Notes under the pieces: model-generated
Databases searched by the model: none
The model's input: the letters and a program-made list of their open reading frames with translations, nothing else
Told to the model about the DNA's origin: nothing
In this document: in pieces, positions 27,258-37,423 of the stretch
How positions within the stretch are numbered: position 1 is the stretch's first letter
Layout of the letters: each line of letters opens with the position of its first letter
Assembly: GCF_018687735.1 (NCBI RefSeq)
Contig: NZ_CP061304.1
Span: 682,001 to 746,000 of the forward strand
Length of the DNA: 64,000 nucleotides
Reading direction: 5' to 3'
DNA from: Polynucleobacter sp. MG-5-Ahmo-C2
GTDB taxonomy: Bacteria > Pseudomonadota > Gammaproteobacteria > Burkholderiales > Burkholderiaceae
Made by a program: the position numbers and the translations under genes

Positions 27258-28637
27258 ATGCTTCGTCTTGATCAATCTAGTTTGCTTAAAGTAATTTGCT
27301 TTACTTTGCTCAGTTGGTCTTGCACGGCCAGTGCGATTTATTTAGGCGTCCCTAAATTACAGTCTGTCCCTGGTGAACCTTTGCGTGTTGAAATTCCCAT
27401 TCGTAGTGGACCAGATGAAAAAGCTTTTTTATCAAGTCTCACTGTTGAGCTTCCGAGTAAGGCTGCTTATGAAAAATTGGGAATTTCTCAAAAAATTCTA
27501 GATCTCAATCCGCAGGTGATGGTTTATCGAAACCGCCAAGAACAGTTAATGGTGCTAGTTGAGTCAGTTAACCCTGTACCAGTTAGCAATGATCCATTCT
27601 TGGATATATTAGTGAAGCTGAATTGGTCTAGCGGAAGTCTTACTAAAACGTATACCTTTTTACTAGGCGATACGCAGAAGGTGATAGTAAAGCCCGGTCA
27701 AAGTCTATCCGAGATTGCGACCATTATGGCGCCTCGCTTGGAAGGCGCTAGCCTAGATCAGACTATGCTGGCCTTATACAAAGCGAATCCTGAAGCATTT
27801 GCCAGCGGCAGCATTAATAGATTAAATTCTGGAGCTGAGCTTAATAAACCAAGCCAAGCACTTCTGCGCTCTATTAGTCCAGTTGAGGCACATCAGTTTG
27901 TTGCTGATGCGAATGAACAGTGGCGCGCGGATCAGGGTACAAAAGGCGATAAAGGTCCTGATGGCTCTAGTAAGGGCATCAAAACTAAGGCGGGGGAGAA
28001 TGCTGCAAAAGACCGTTTGAAGATTGGCTCCAGCGCTGAAGGTAGCGCTGAAGAGCGTCGCTATACGGAAGAACTGGTTGCCCAAGAAAAAGAATTAGAG
28101 CAAGCCAAAGCGCGTGTTGCAGAACTGCAAAAGAATATTGCTGACTTACAGCGACTCTTGGAAAAATCCAAAGATAAAAAATCTGTTGCTGATAATTTTG
28201 GTTTGGGTGGCTTTGGGCCAGCTGTTTTGGCAATGGGTTTAATTGCATTCACAGGACTTCTGCTGTGGGTCTTGGCGCGCAATGCGCGTGGCTCAGAATC
28301 TTCTGCATTTGCTAAGGCCGAGCCAGACTCGCAAAAGACGGCCGCCGCCCCCAATTTTGAAATGCCTGAACGGGCTAAAGCACTATTTTCTGGAATTGAT
28401 CTTGATCTTTCCACTCCAGCGCAAGAGCCATCTGCTGAAGTTGCGTCTGAGAGCAATCCTCTGGCGGATACCTTGCGCGTAAAACTGAACTTGGCTCGCG
28501 CTTACATCACTATTGAAGATTACTCGGCAGCAAAGAAATCTTTAGAAGAAATTATTCGCGTTAGTAACTCAGTAGATCCAACCATTACGATTGAAGCGCA
28601 AGGCTTACTATCAGAGCTTTCCCATCGTCAGGCTTAG
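27258..28637 (+). CDS. FimV-like membrane protein with LysM domain
   Basis: The ATG at 27258 is preferred to 27165, which lies within asd; it starts a signal-type helix. The 459-aa protein has the FimV N-terminal domain (I-Y-L-G-V-P-K-L-Q-S-V-P-G-E-P-L near residues 28-42), a LysM-like segment around 140-190 (V-K-P-G-Q-S-L-S-E-I-A), a coiled coil near 270-305, a membrane helix near 312-335 and a C-terminal TPR-like FimV domain near 405-455. FimV/HubP proteins bind peptidoglycan and organise cell-pole complexes. The protein is shorter than Pseudomonas FimV. The asd-fimV-truA order is usual in beta- and gammaproteobacteria. Confidence 0.85.
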   Translation: MLRLDQSSLLKVICFTLLSWSCTASAIYLGVPKLQSVPGEPLRVEIPIRSGPDEKAFLSSLTVELPSKAAYEKLGISQKILDLNPQVMVYRNRQEQLMVLVESVNPVPVSNDPFLDILVKLNWSSGSLTKTYTFLLGDTQKVIVKPGQSLSEIATIMAPRLEGASLDQTMLALYKANPEAFASGSINRLNSGAELNKPSQALLRSISPVEAHQFVADANEQWRADQGTKGDKGPDGSSKGIKTKAGENAAKDRLKIGSSAEGSAEERRYTEELVAQEKELEQAKARVAELQKNIADLQRLLEKSKDKKSVADNFGLGGFGPAVLAMGLIAFTGLLLWVLARNARGSESSAFAKAEPDSQKTAAAPNFEMPERAKALFSGIDLDLSTPAQEPSAEVASESNPLADTLRVKLNLARAYITIEDYSAAKKSLEEIIRVSNSVDPTITIEAQGLLSELSHRQA

Positions 28638-28646
28638 GGCTGAGCG

Positions 28647-29474
28647 ATGCGTATAGCGCTCGGCCTCCAATACGACGGTAGTCCGTATGCTGGATGGCAA
28701 GTTCAACACAATCACAATACTGTTCAAGCAGAATTAGAAAAAGCAATTACGGCTTTTATTGGTGAAGAGGCTAAAAGTTTTCCGGTGCACACCATTACTG
28801 CTGGCAGAACAGATGCTGGCGTCCATGCGCTTGGACAGGTAGTTCATTTTGAGACACAGGTTGAGCGGGAAGATTTCTCATGGGTGAGGGGGGTAAATTC
28901 ATTCCTGCCACCATCGATTGTTATCAATTGGGCCAAAACAGTCTCGACAGAATTTAGTGCGCGATTTTCGGCATTCGAGCGCACCTATATTTATGCAATA
29001 CATGCAGGACCTTGTCCTTCGCCGATGGTGAATGCGCGCGCGGGTTATGTGCTATTGCCACCCAATCAATGGTTTGATGTCGATGCCATGAAAGAGTCTG
29101 CCCAATGCCTTATTGGAGAGCACGACTTCACCTCATTTAGATCTTCCGAATGTCAAAGCAAGACGCCGGTAAAAACAATATATGCGATTGACATCATTTC
29201 TGATGAGCCTTGGTTGTATTTCCGCATTCGAGGCAATGCATTTTTGCATCACATGGTGCGCAATCTTGTTGGTAGCTTTTTGCAAATTGGTCGCGGTAAA
29301 CATCAGCCAGAATGGATGGCTGAGGTGTTGGCCGCTAAAGATCGCCATTTGGCTGCCCCCACTTTTATGCCGGATGGTCTATATTTGGCCAAAATTGCTT
29401 ATCCGGAGGAATTTGCCATACCAGCGCCTTGGCTAAAAAACTCCTGGTTGCCTGCTCAGATCATTCAGTCTTAG
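28647..29474 (+). CDS. truA: tRNA pseudouridine(38-40) synthase
   Basis: A 275-aa enzyme that makes pseudouridine in the anticodon arm. Motifs: Q-Y-D-G-S-x-Y-x-G-W-Q-V near residue 6, the catalytic aspartate in [10 protein letters not shown] near 53 and [11 protein letters not shown] near 200. It follows the FimV-like gene after nine bases. Confidence 0.97.
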   Translation: MRIALGLQYDGSPYAGWQVQHNHNTVQAELEKAITAFIGEEAKSFPVHTITAGRTDAGVHALGQVVHFETQVEREDFSWVRGVNSFLPPSIVINWAKTVSTEFSARFSAFERTYIYAIHAGPCPSPMVNARAGYVLLPPNQWFDVDAMKESAQCLIGEHDFTSFRSSECQSKTPVKTIYAIDIISDEPWLYFRIRGNAFLHHMVRNLVGSFLQIGRGKHQPEWMAEVLAAKDRHLAAPTFMPDGLYLAKIAYPEEFAIPAPWLKNSWLPAQIIQS

Positions 29475-29501
29475 GGGCTTATAAGGCCTTATCATTCATT
29501 T

Positions 29502-30179
29502 ATGGGCTTATTGACATATTCTCCGGGGCGAACCCGGGTCAAAATCTGCGGTTTAAAGACGGCGGCAGATACTGATGCGGCCGTTCTGGCTGGTGTTGAT
29601 GCCGTTGGCTTTGTCTTTTATCCCCCCAGTGTTCGAGCTGTAAGCCCCAATATGGCTGCCCAGCTCATTTCTAGACTTCCGGCGGGGGTAGACGCCGTTG
29701 GACTGCTGGTGAATGCGAGCGATGATGAGTTTGCTGCTATTCGTGCGGCTGCCCCAATCACTTTGTGGCAGTTTCATGGGGATGAGACCCCTCAGAGATG
29801 TGCTCAATTGGCTCAAGGTGAGCCCTGGATGAAGGCTGCGCGTGTAGGCCCTCAGTTCGCCTTCGATGATTTTTCCCTACAATATAGGGATGCAAACGCT
29901 TTTCTACTAGATGCTCTCGTCGAGGGCTATGGTGGCGGAGGCGTTCCTTTTGATTGGCAAGGAATTCCACAGACATGGGTAAGCGAAAACGCGCCTCGGG
30001 TCGTTTTGAGTGGTGGATTGAACACGCACAACGTGGGCGAGGCGATTGCTCGTCTACATCCTTGCGCGGTTGACGTCTCTAGTGGCGTAGAAAGCAGCAG
30101 GGGTATTAAAGATCCTGCGCTCATGGCTGAATTTGTAAAAGCAGTGCGCGCAGCAGATGAGAAATCATCATCCCAATAA
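29502..30179 (+). CDS. trpF: Phosphoribosylanthranilate isomerase
   Basis: A 225-aa (beta/alpha)8 enzyme in tryptophan synthesis. Signatures are V-K-I-C-G-L-K near residue 14, G-F-V-F-Y-P-P-S-V-R near 37 and L-S-G-G-L-N near 168, then the phosphate site V-D-V-S-S-G-V-E near 188. A perfect 12-bp palindrome (ATAAGGCCTTAT, 29481-29492) lies just before the start. trpB follows after 30 bases; trpE, trpG, trpD and trpC are absent from the window. Confidence 0.95.
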   Translation: MGLLTYSPGRTRVKICGLKTAADTDAAVLAGVDAVGFVFYPPSVRAVSPNMAAQLISRLPAGVDAVGLLVNASDDEFAAIRAAAPITLWQFHGDETPQRCAQLAQGEPWMKAARVGPQFAFDDFSLQYRDANAFLLDALVEGYGGGGVPFDWQGIPQTWVSENAPRVVLSGGLNTHNVGEAIARLHPCAVDVSSGVESSRGIKDPALMAEFVKAVRAADEKSSSQ

Positions 30180-30209
30180 ATTGCTGTAGATAAATCAAAA
30201 GAGGTAGCT

Positions 30210-31403
30210 ATGTACGACAAGCCAGATGCACGAGGACACTTCGGTCCTTACGGCGGCGTGTTTGTTTCTGAGACGTTGATGTTTGCATTAGATGAGCTCA
30301 AAGAAGCTTATGCTAAATACCAACACGATCCAGAATTCATTGAAGAGTTTCATTACGAGCTCAAACACTTCGTCGGAAGACCGTCGCCGGTATACCACGC
30401 CAAGCGCTGGAGCGAAATGGTCGGCGGTGCACAGATCTATCTTAAGCGTGAAGATCTTAATCACACTGGGGCACACAAGATAAATAACGTGATTGGCCAA
30501 GCGATGCTGGCTAAGCGCATGGGCAAGCCTCGCATCATCGCTGAGACCGGCGCTGGGCAGCACGGTGTTGCTACAGCGACTATTTGCGCGCGCTTTGGTT
30601 TGGATTGCACGGTTTATCAGGGTTCTGTAGACGTTGCACGTCAGGCACAAAACGTCTTCCGTATGAAATTACTCGGTGCCAAAGTAGTTCCCGTGGAATC
30701 GGGTACCAAAACATTAAAAGATGCACTCAATGAAGCAATGCGCGATTGGGTGACCAATGTGGAAAATACTTTCTACATCATTGGCACTGTCGCAGGGCCG
30801 CATCCTTACCCAATGATGGTGCGCGATTTCCAAAGCGTCATTGGTGAAGAGTGCAAAGTGCAAATGCCGGAGATGACTGGTCGACAACCAGACTTCGTAT
30901 TAGCTTGTGTTGGGGGTGGCTCTAATGCAATGGGCATTTTCTATCCCTATATTGACTACCCAGAAGTAAAGCTAGTTGGCGTTGAGGCTGCAGGCCATGG
31001 ATTGGGTAGTGGTCTGCATTCAGCAGCACTTTGTGTTGGTAAGCCCGGTGTTTTGCATGGCAACCGCACTTACTTGTTACAAGATGAGAATGGTCAGATC
31101 TCTGAAACCCATTCGGTGTCAGCGGGTATGGACTACCCCGGCGTTGGTCCTGAGCATGCTTGGTTGAAGGACTCTGGCCGTGCTGACTACGTAGCTATTA
31201 CCGATGAGGAAGCGCTTAAGGCATTTCATGACTGTTGTCAGATTGAGGGCATCATTCCTGCATTGGAGTCGGCCCATGCAATTGCTTATGCCTGCAAGCT
31301 CGCCAAGACTTTGCCAAAAGATAAAACCATCTTGGTAAATCTTTCGGGACGTGGCGACAAGGATATGCACACCGTTGCACAAGCTACTGGTTCTGAAGGT
31401 TAA
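30210..31403 (+). CDS. trpB: Tryptophan synthase beta chain
   Basis: A 397-aa PLP enzyme joining indole and serine. The PLP lysine is in H-T-G-A-H-K-I-N-N near residue 87, the catalytic glutamate in E-T-G-A-G-Q-H-G near 110, and the phosphate-binding [10 protein letters not shown] near 232. trpA follows after eight bases. Confidence 0.98.
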   Translation: MYDKPDARGHFGPYGGVFVSETLMFALDELKEAYAKYQHDPEFIEEFHYELKHFVGRPSPVYHAKRWSEMVGGAQIYLKREDLNHTGAHKINNVIGQAMLAKRMGKPRIIAETGAGQHGVATATICARFGLDCTVYQGSVDVARQAQNVFRMKLLGAKVVPVESGTKTLKDALNEAMRDWVTNVENTFYIIGTVAGPHPYPMMVRDFQSVIGEECKVQMPEMTGRQPDFVLACVGGGSNAMGIFYPYIDYPEVKLVGVEAAGHGLGSGLHSAALCVGKPGVLHGNRTYLLQDENGQISETHSVSAGMDYPGVGPEHAWLKDSGRADYVAITDEEALKAFHDCCQIEGIIPALESAHAIAYACKLAKTLPKDKTILVNLSGRGDKDMHTVAQATGSEG

Positions 31404-31411
31404 GAAAAACG

Positions 31412-32209
31412 ATGTCAAAAATTACAGCGCTCTTTAAAGAGTTAAAAGCAAGTGGCAAAAAAGGATTAATTCCTTTTATTACTGCAGGCGATCCCGATCC
31501 AAAGCAAACGGTTGAGCTAATGCATGCGCTAGTACGTGGTGGCTCGAGTGTCATTGAGTTAGGCGTACCTTTCTCAGACCCTATGGCTGATGGCCCAGTG
31601 ATTCAGAGATCATCGGAGCGTGCTTTAACACATGGTGTGACTTTGCATTCTTGCTTGGAGATGGTGAAAGAGTTTCGTCAAAAAGATGTCACTACTTCCG
31701 TAGTCTTAATGGGTTATGCAAACCCTGTCGAGCAAATGGGGGCAGAGCGTTTCGCAACCGAAGCAAAAGCGGCCGGTGTAGATGGGGTCTTGGTTGTGGA
31801 TTACCCACCAGAAGAGTGTGTAGATTTTGCTGCACGTATGCGTGTTGCAGGTATTGACCCGATTTTCTTATTGGCACCAACCTCATCTCATGAGCGTATT
31901 AAAGAGGCTGCCAAAATTGCCTCTGGTTATATCTATTATGTTTCGATGCGTGGGGTCACAGGCGCTTCCCACCTCAACACTCAAGATGTGGCCAGCATCA
32001 TCCCTAAGATTCGCGAGGAGACCGATATTCCAATTGCCGTAGGCTTTGGGATTAGCGATGCGGCAAGTGCCAAGGCGGTATCCGCTAGTGCTGATGCAGT
32101 GGTCATCGGCAGTCGAATTATTCGTCTGTTAGAGGATGCGCCACCTGGTCAAGCGGTACAATCATTGGAAACCTTCATTCGTGAGATTCGCGACGCATTG
32201 GATAGTTAA
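31412..32209 (+). CDS. trpA: Tryptophan synthase alpha chain
   Basis: A 265-aa TIM-barrel enzyme releasing indole from indole-glycerol phosphate. It has F-I-T-A-G-D-P near residue 23, [14 protein letters not shown] near 49-62 with the catalytic Glu and Asp, and G-F-G-I near 215. accD follows after five bases. Confidence 0.97.
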   Translation: MSKITALFKELKASGKKGLIPFITAGDPDPKQTVELMHALVRGGSSVIELGVPFSDPMADGPVIQRSSERALTHGVTLHSCLEMVKEFRQKDVTTSVVLMGYANPVEQMGAERFATEAKAAGVDGVLVVDYPPEECVDFAARMRVAGIDPIFLLAPTSSHERIKEAAKIASGYIYYVSMRGVTGASHLNTQDVASIIPKIREETDIPIAVGFGISDAASAKAVSASADAVVIGSRIIRLLEDAPPGQAVQSLETFIREIRDALDS

Positions 32210-32214
32210 AACTA

Positions 32215-33102
32215 ATGAGCTGGATAGATAAATTACTCCCACCCCAAATCCAACATACTGATCCTGCAAATCGTAAGTCAGTACCAGAAGGGTTGTGGGT
32301 GAAGTGCCCAAGTTGCGAAACGGTTCTCTATAGCACTGATATCGAAGCTAACCTTTCAGTTTGCCCAAAATGTAGTCATCACATGCGAATTGGCGCGCGA
32401 CAGCGTTTAGATAGCCTTCTCGATTCAAGTGGCCGATACGAAATCGGAGCAGATATTTATCCAACCGATCCGCTCAAATTTAAAGATTCTAAAAAATATC
32501 CAGATCGTATTAAAGAAGCCAATGATGCTTCTGGCGAAACAGAAGCTCTGATTGTGATGGGCGGCAAGATTGAGAGTATTCCAGTTGTGGCAGCTTGTTT
32601 TGAGTTTCAATATATGGGTGGCTCAATGGGATCTGTCGTGGGTGAGCGTTTTGCCCGCGGTGTGCAAGAAGCGATTGACAAGAAATGCGCTTTCATCTGT
32701 GTTACTGCTACTGGTGGTGCGCGTATGCAAGAGAGCTTGTTATCTCTATTTCAGATGGCAAAGACTAACTCGATGTTGACTCTGCTGTCTAAAAAAGGTT
32801 TGCCATATATCAGTGTATTGACTGACCCTACGATGGGCGGTATTTCTGCAAGCTTTGCCTTTATGGGTGATGTGGTGATGGCTGAACCAAAAGCCTTGAT
32901 TGGTTTTGCTGGTCCACGTGTCATTGAGCAAACTGTTCGTGAAAAATTACCAGAAGGTTTTCAGCGCTCCGAGTTCTTGATGCAAAAGGGCGGCATTGAC
33001 ATGATTGTTGATCGTCGCCAGATGCGTGGCGAGATTGCACGCTTATTGGCGCTCTTACAAAAACTACCAGAGCCTGCGATTGCGGGTAGCGCAGTCGTTT
33101 AA
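32215..33102 (+). CDS. accD: Acetyl-CoA carboxylase carboxyltransferase subunit beta
   Basis: A 295-aa subunit for malonyl-CoA formation in fatty-acid synthesis. The N-terminal zinc ribbon uses the cysteine pairs C-P-S-C near residue 25 and C-P-K-C near 44; the crotonase-fold domain follows, with G-G-S-M-G-S-V near 137 and [15 protein letters not shown] near 200. It is the usual neighbour of trpA and folC. Confidence 0.97.
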   Translation: MSWIDKLLPPQIQHTDPANRKSVPEGLWVKCPSCETVLYSTDIEANLSVCPKCSHHMRIGARQRLDSLLDSSGRYEIGADIYPTDPLKFKDSKKYPDRIKEANDASGETEALIVMGGKIESIPVVAACFEFQYMGGSMGSVVGERFARGVQEAIDKKCAFICVTATGGARMQESLLSLFQMAKTNSMLTLLSKKGLPYISVLTDPTMGGISASFAFMGDVVMAEPKALIGFAGPRVIEQTVREKLPEGFQRSEFLMQKGGIDMIVDRRQMRGEIARLLALLQKLPEPAIAGSAVV

Positions 33103-33106
33103 GCGC

Positions 33107-34432
33107 TTGAGTACAGCCCACCAAACCCCAATTCTTTTTTCTAGTCTAGAGGCTTGGCTTAGTCACCTCGAAACAGCGCACCCAGTCGGTATCGACATGG
33201 GTCTGGAACGTATCAATCGAGTCAAGGCGGCCTTAGATCTTCATTTTGATTGCCCTGTAATTACAGTTGCTGGCACTAACGGCAAAGGCTCTACTTGCGC
33301 TTATCTTGAAAGTATTTTGCTAGCCTCCGGATATCGCGTTGCTTGCCACACTTCACCTCACCTTCTCAAATTCAATGAGCGCGCCCGTGTCAATGGACAA
33401 GAGGTTACCGACAATCTTTTATTAGAACATTTTGCTGCTGTTGAAAATGCACGCGTGAGTTTGGTAGATGCACCAACGCTAACGTATTTTGAGTTCACTA
33501 CTTTGGCTATCATGCATCTGTTTTCTAAATCCAATATGGATGCCGTGGTGTTAGAAGTAGGCATGGGTGGTCGTTTAGACGCAGTCAATATTGTGGATGC
33601 CGATTGCGCGATCGTTACTAGCATTGATATTGATCATGCAGATTTCTTGGGAGCTACTCGCGAGGCTATTGGTTTCGAGAAGGCGGGCATCTTTCGTCCT
33701 GGACATATCGCCGTGTGCGGCGACCCAGTACCGCCGCAATCTTTAATTGACTATGCAGAAAAGCTTGGCTGTGATCTTTGGTTGCAAGGACGTGATTACA
33801 ACTTTCAGGGGGATAAGCAGCAGTGGGGATGGGCAGGTCGTAAGAAGCGCTTTAGTGGTCTTGGATACCCAGCGTTACGGGGCGCTAACCAAATTCTGAA
33901 TGCCTCCGCTGTCATTGCCGCCTTAATGGCCTTGCACCAACGTCTGCCAGTCAGCGCCCAGGATATTCGTAATGGTTTTGCTTTGGTTGAACTGCCGGGC
34001 CGTTTTCAGGTTTTGCCAGGGCAGCCAACCATAGTTTTGGACGTGGCCCACAACCCCCATGCCGCAGCTACTTTGGCTCAAGGCTTAGACAAAATGGGTT
34101 ACCACCCTTATACCTATGCCATTTTTGGGGCTATGGCCGATAAGGATATTGAGGGGGTAATGAAGCCCTTGTTGAGTATTGTGGATTTCTGGTTTTGTAC
34201 GGATTTGCCAACCCCTAGGGCGGCCAGCGCAAAGTCCTTGAGCCAGAGACTTGAGGCCTTGGGCGTAAAGCCTCAAAACGGAGCGGATGGCGGTATTGAA
34301 ACCTTTGAAAATCCTGCTGCAGCGTATCAAAAAGCGCTCTCAAAAGCGGGTGAGGGTGATAGAATTGTGACCTTCGGATCCTTCTATACCGTTGCAGGCG
34401 TAATGATTTACCGAAACAACCAGGCCCATTGA
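33107..34432 (+). CDS. folC: Bifunctional folylpolyglutamate/dihydrofolate synthase
   Basis: FolC adds glutamate to folates and also makes dihydrofolate. G-T-N-G-K-G-S-T (P-loop) is near residue 57; later come H-T-S-P-H-L near 83, the E-V-G-M-G-G-R-L-D-A-V-N region and D-V-A-H-N-P-H-A-A near 309. No ATG lies at the expected place after accD; the TTG at 33107, five bases after the accD stop, gives 441 aa, close to the usual length. No clear ribosome-binding site is seen, so a TTG further upstream inside accD remains possible. Confidence 0.9.
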   Translation: MSTAHQTPILFSSLEAWLSHLETAHPVGIDMGLERINRVKAALDLHFDCPVITVAGTNGKGSTCAYLESILLASGYRVACHTSPHLLKFNERARVNGQEVTDNLLLEHFAAVENARVSLVDAPTLTYFEFTTLAIMHLFSKSNMDAVVLEVGMGGRLDAVNIVDADCAIVTSIDIDHADFLGATREAIGFEKAGIFRPGHIAVCGDPVPPQSLIDYAEKLGCDLWLQGRDYNFQGDKQQWGWAGRKKRFSGLGYPALRGANQILNASAVIAALMALHQRLPVSAQDIRNGFALVELPGRFQVLPGQPTIVLDVAHNPHAAATLAQGLDKMGYHPYTYAIFGAMADKDIEGVMKPLLSIVDFWFCTDLPTPRAASAKSLSQRLEALGVKPQNGADGGIETFENPAAAYQKALSKAGEGDRIVTFGSFYTVAGVMIYRNNQAH

Positions 34433-34435
34433 TCC

Positions 34436-35254
34436 ATGATTCGTTTACCGAGCTTCTTTAAGCGAAAAACACAGGCTGATGACCTTGAATTAGGTTCAGT
34501 AAGGGGGCGCACTGCTCAACGCGCTGCTCCTCGCAGTTTTCAGCGTGCTGCCGAAGCAGAAGAACTTGCCCTCACCGAAGACCCAGAACAACAAAGGGCT
34601 CGCCATCGTTTAATTGGCGCCACTGTATTAGTGCTGATTGCGGTCGTGGGTTTGCCGCGTATTTTGGATAGCAAGCCTAAGTCAGCGCCAAATGATATTG
34701 CTGTCAACATCGTAACGAGTCTGCCAATTCCGGGTATTGATGCAAAGCCAGAAACCAAGGTCGAAGAAAAAGTAAAAGTAGATACCCCAACAGAGCTTGT
34801 TAAAGAAGCGGCAGCTATTCCAGAAGTGAAATCTGAGCTTAAGGTGGAGCCCAAATCAGATACCAAGATTGAGGCTAAGTCTGTACCAAGCAAAACTGCC
34901 GCCTTAGGTCTAGCTACCGGAGAAGAAGTAGTCTCTGCTTCTAATACCAAAGCGAAGACTGATGACCTTACTAAGACCAATGCAAGTAGTGCTAACAATG
35001 TTGCGAGTGGTTCTGGCAAATTTATTATTCAGCTGGGCGCATTTGCATCTGAAGATCGCGCTAAAGGTTGGATTGCTAAACTCAAAGAACAAAAGATTCC
35101 TAACTACGTTTTTAATAAAACAGCTAGCGATGGCAGCAAACTCTATGTTTTACGTGCTGGTCCGTTTGCAGATAAAGATGCTGCTGAAGCAGCAGAAAAG
35201 AAAACGAAGGCGATGGGTCTTTCACCAAGACTCGTCGAGACTGGTAAACAGTAA
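34436..35254 (+). CDS. SPOR-domain cell-envelope protein
   Basis: This 272-aa protein is a bitopic membrane protein: cytoplasmic N-terminus, one membrane helix near residues 58-76 (R-L-I-G-A-T-V-L-V-L-I-A-V-V), a Lys/Glu-rich linker near 95-180, and a C-terminal SPOR domain near 193-270 (F-I-I-Q-L-G-A-F-A-S-E-D-R-A ... V-L-R-A-G-P-F). SPOR domains bind denuded septal peptidoglycan, as in DedD/FtsN. Its place between folC and cvpA is that of dedD in many proteobacteria, so DedD-like division support is likely. Confidence 0.85.
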   Translation: MIRLPSFFKRKTQADDLELGSVRGRTAQRAAPRSFQRAAEAEELALTEDPEQQRARHRLIGATVLVLIAVVGLPRILDSKPKSAPNDIAVNIVTSLPIPGIDAKPETKVEEKVKVDTPTELVKEAAAIPEVKSELKVEPKSDTKIEAKSVPSKTAALGLATGEEVVSASNTKAKTDDLTKTNASSANNVASGSGKFIIQLGAFASEDRAKGWIAKLKEQKIPNYVFNKTASDGSKLYVLRAGPFADKDAAEAAEKKTKAMGLSPRLVETGKQ

Positions 35255-35820
35255 TGGAATACTTATCCACCTTAAAATTAACATCGGTGGATTACTTCAC
35301 CCTAGTTGTCCTCTTGGTATCCGCCTTGGTAGGCATTTCTCGTGGCTTATTTAAAGAGGTGCTTGCTCTAGCTTCATGGTTTGCGGCTGCGTGGGTTGCC
35401 TATCACTATACAAATTACCTTGCCACCGAATGGCTTTCAACATTTCACCTTGATGAGTTACTTGGTCTGGGTATCAGCTTCCTGATTCTTTTCATCTTGA
35501 CCTTGATTGTTTGTGGATTGCTCGGTGGTCTAGTGCAAAAAATTATTTTGTCAGCAGGTTTGAGTTTGACGGACCGTTTTTTAGGCTTGGTATTTGGCCT
35601 AGCGCGTGGTGGCCTGATTGTGATTATTCTGGCAACGCTCGCTGCACTAACGCCGATCCCACAAAGCAACGCTTGGAAAGATGCTATTACAAGACCGGCT
35701 ATGGATACGGCAACCGGTTTAATTAAAGGTTGGCTGCCAGCTGACTGGGCTAAGCAATTGGGTGATTCAATGCCCAAAGTAACGCCAACGATTACTCCTA
35801 AATTAACAATAGGAATCTAG
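35254..35820 (+). CDS. cvpA: CvpA family membrane protein
   Basis: A 188-aa inner-membrane protein with four predicted helices; the first begins D-Y-F-T-L-V-V-L-L-V-S-A-L-V-G and is followed by the family's R-G-L-F-K-E motif. The L-D-R-x-L-G-x-V-F-G-x-x-R-G pattern is seen as T-D-R-F-L-G-L-V-F-G-L-A-R-G near 108. CvpA affects colicin V export and envelope stress tolerance; it lies immediately before purF, as in E. coli. Its start overlaps the stop of the SPOR gene by one base. Confidence 0.9.
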   Translation: MEYLSTLKLTSVDYFTLVVLLVSALVGISRGLFKEVLALASWFAAAWVAYHYTNYLATEWLSTFHLDELLGLGISFLILFILTLIVCGLLGGLVQKIILSAGLSLTDRFLGLVFGLARGGLIVIILATLAALTPIPQSNAWKDAITRPAMDTATGLIKGWLPADWAKQLGDSMPKVTPTITPKLTIGI

Positions 35821-35824
35821 AGAT

Positions 35825-37363
35825 ATGTGCGGCGTCGTCGGAGCTATTTCCCACTCACCAGTAAATCAACTTCTCTATGATGCTTTGTTGCTTTTGCAAC
35901 ACCGCGGACAAGATGCAGCTGGTATTGCAACTATGAACGGTAACTCGTTCACCATGCATAAAGCCAATGGCCTTGTGCGCGACGTATTTAGAACTCGTAA
36001 TATGCGCAGCTTGGTTGGTAATGCTGGTATCGGCCAGGTCCGCTACCCAACTGCTGGTTCAGCCAGCAGCGAAGAAGAAGCTCAGCCTTTTTATGTCAGT
36101 GCGCCATACGGAATTGTTTTAGCGCACAACGGTAATCTTACAAATGCACCGAGCTTGCGGGTTGAGATGGCCTATCGTGATCGTCGTCATATTAATACCA
36201 GTTCTGATACCGAAGTGCTCTTAAACGTCTTAGCTGATGAACTTCAAAAAGAGACCAATAGCGCTGCCTTGGATGAGGGCGCTATGTTTAATGCAGTTAC
36301 TGGAGTGACTAGTCGCGTTAAAGGTTCTTATGCCGTTGTTTCGATTATTGCGGGTTATGGCCTATTAGCATTTCGCGACCCATTTGGTATTCGTCCCCTT
36401 TGTCTTGGGCGGATTGATACGCCACAAGGTCCTGAATGGATGGTGACATCTGAGTCTGTGGCGCTTGAAGGTCTTGGTTTTACTTTTGTACGTGACGTTA
36501 ATCCGGGTGAAGCAATTTATATTGATTTGGATGGTAATTTTTATTCCCGTCAGTGTGCGCCTAATGCAGTCCTCACGCCTTGTATTTTCGAATACGTCTA
36601 CATGGCACGTCCAGACTCCACTATTGATGGAGTAACTGTTTATAACGTGCGCATGCGCATGGGCGATTATTTAGCAGAGAAAATCCGCAAAGAGACTAAT
36701 GTGGATGAAATCGATGTGGTCATGCCAATTCCTGATTCAAGCCGACCTGCAGCAATGCAAGTAGCCAAGAAGCTTGGGGTGGATTATCGTGAAGGCTTCT
36801 TTAAGAACCGTTACATTGGTCGCACCTTCATCATGCCTGGTCAGGCAGTCCGCAAAAAGTCTGTACGTCAGAAACTTAATGCAATGCGGATTGAGTTCAA
36901 AGATAAAACGGTGCTGATCGTAGATGATTCAATCGTCCGCGGCACTACCTCATTCGAGATCGTGCAAATGGCACGTGAATCTGGCGCGAAGAAAGTAATC
37001 TTTGCATCAGCAGCGCCACCTGTCCGTTTTCCGAATGTGTATGGCATTGATATGCCAACACGGAGTGAGTTGGTTGCTTATGGTCGTACCGATGAAGAAA
37101 TCAACAAGATGATTGGTGCTGACCAATTGATTTATCAAAGTGTTGAGGATATGAAACAAGCAGTTCGTGATATCAATCCTGATCTCAAGAACTTTGAGGC
37201 CTCCTGCTTTGATGGCAATTACATCACCGGAGATATTACCGAGTCCTATCTTGATGCCTTAGAGGCTGCCAGAAATACCTCTGATGCTAAGGCTGATCGT
37301 CAGCGTGATTCGAGTGACTTTGCCCGCTCACAGCTCCACCTGCATTTGGCTACTGAAGACTAA
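35825..37363 (+). CDS. purF: Amidophosphoribosyltransferase
   Basis: A 512-aa enzyme for the first step of purine synthesis. It starts M-C-G-V-V-G; Cys2 becomes the N-terminal glutaminase nucleophile after Met removal. The class II glutaminase domain covers about 1-235, with H-R-G-Q-D-A-A-G-I near 26. The phosphoribosyltransferase domain has the PRPP motif V-L-I-V-D-D-S-I-V-R-G-T-T near 361. The last 30 residues are charged and variable. Confidence 0.97.
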   Translation: MCGVVGAISHSPVNQLLYDALLLLQHRGQDAAGIATMNGNSFTMHKANGLVRDVFRTRNMRSLVGNAGIGQVRYPTAGSASSEEEAQPFYVSAPYGIVLAHNGNLTNAPSLRVEMAYRDRRHINTSSDTEVLLNVLADELQKETNSAALDEGAMFNAVTGVTSRVKGSYAVVSIIAGYGLLAFRDPFGIRPLCLGRIDTPQGPEWMVTSESVALEGLGFTFVRDVNPGEAIYIDLDGNFYSRQCAPNAVLTPCIFEYVYMARPDSTIDGVTVYNVRMRMGDYLAEKIRKETNVDEIDVVMPIPDSSRPAAMQVAKKLGVDYREGFFKNRYIGRTFIMPGQAVRKKSVRQKLNAMRIEFKDKTVLIVDDSIVRGTTSFEIVQMARESGAKKVIFASAAPPVRFPNVYGIDMPTRSELVAYGRTDEEINKMIGADQLIYQSVEDMKQAVRDINPDLKNFEASCFDGNYITGDITESYLDALEAARNTSDAKADRQRDSSDFARSQLHLHLATED

Positions 37364-37372
37364 AAAGCGACA

Positions 37373-37399
37373 AGAATTTGCCTTCTACGAGGCAATTCT
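37373..37399 (+). promoter_or_regulatory. Stem-loop in the metZ leader
   Basis: AGAATT-T-GCCT pairs with AGGCAATTCT around a 6-base loop, giving a 10-bp stem with one bulged T, in the 60 bases between purF and metZ. A second copy of GCAATTC follows it. No T-tract follows, so it is not a standard terminator. It could be a leader element, an operator or an RNA-processing site. Confidence 0.35.
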
Positions 37400-37423
37400 G
37401 CAATTCGGTGTCAAAATAGCACG

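Noticed and set aside
28061..28456. 131-codon minus-strand frame in the FimV-like gene
   Set aside because: The FimV-like gene reads through on the + strand with clear domains; this is a shadow.
34540..35019. 159-codon minus-strand frame rich in Ser, Thr and Ala
   Set aside because: It mirrors the Lys/Glu-rich linker of the SPOR-domain protein; composition is explained by the repeats on the other strand.
37373..37399. metZ leader hairpin considered as a rho-independent terminator for purF
   Set aside because: No T-tract follows on either strand.
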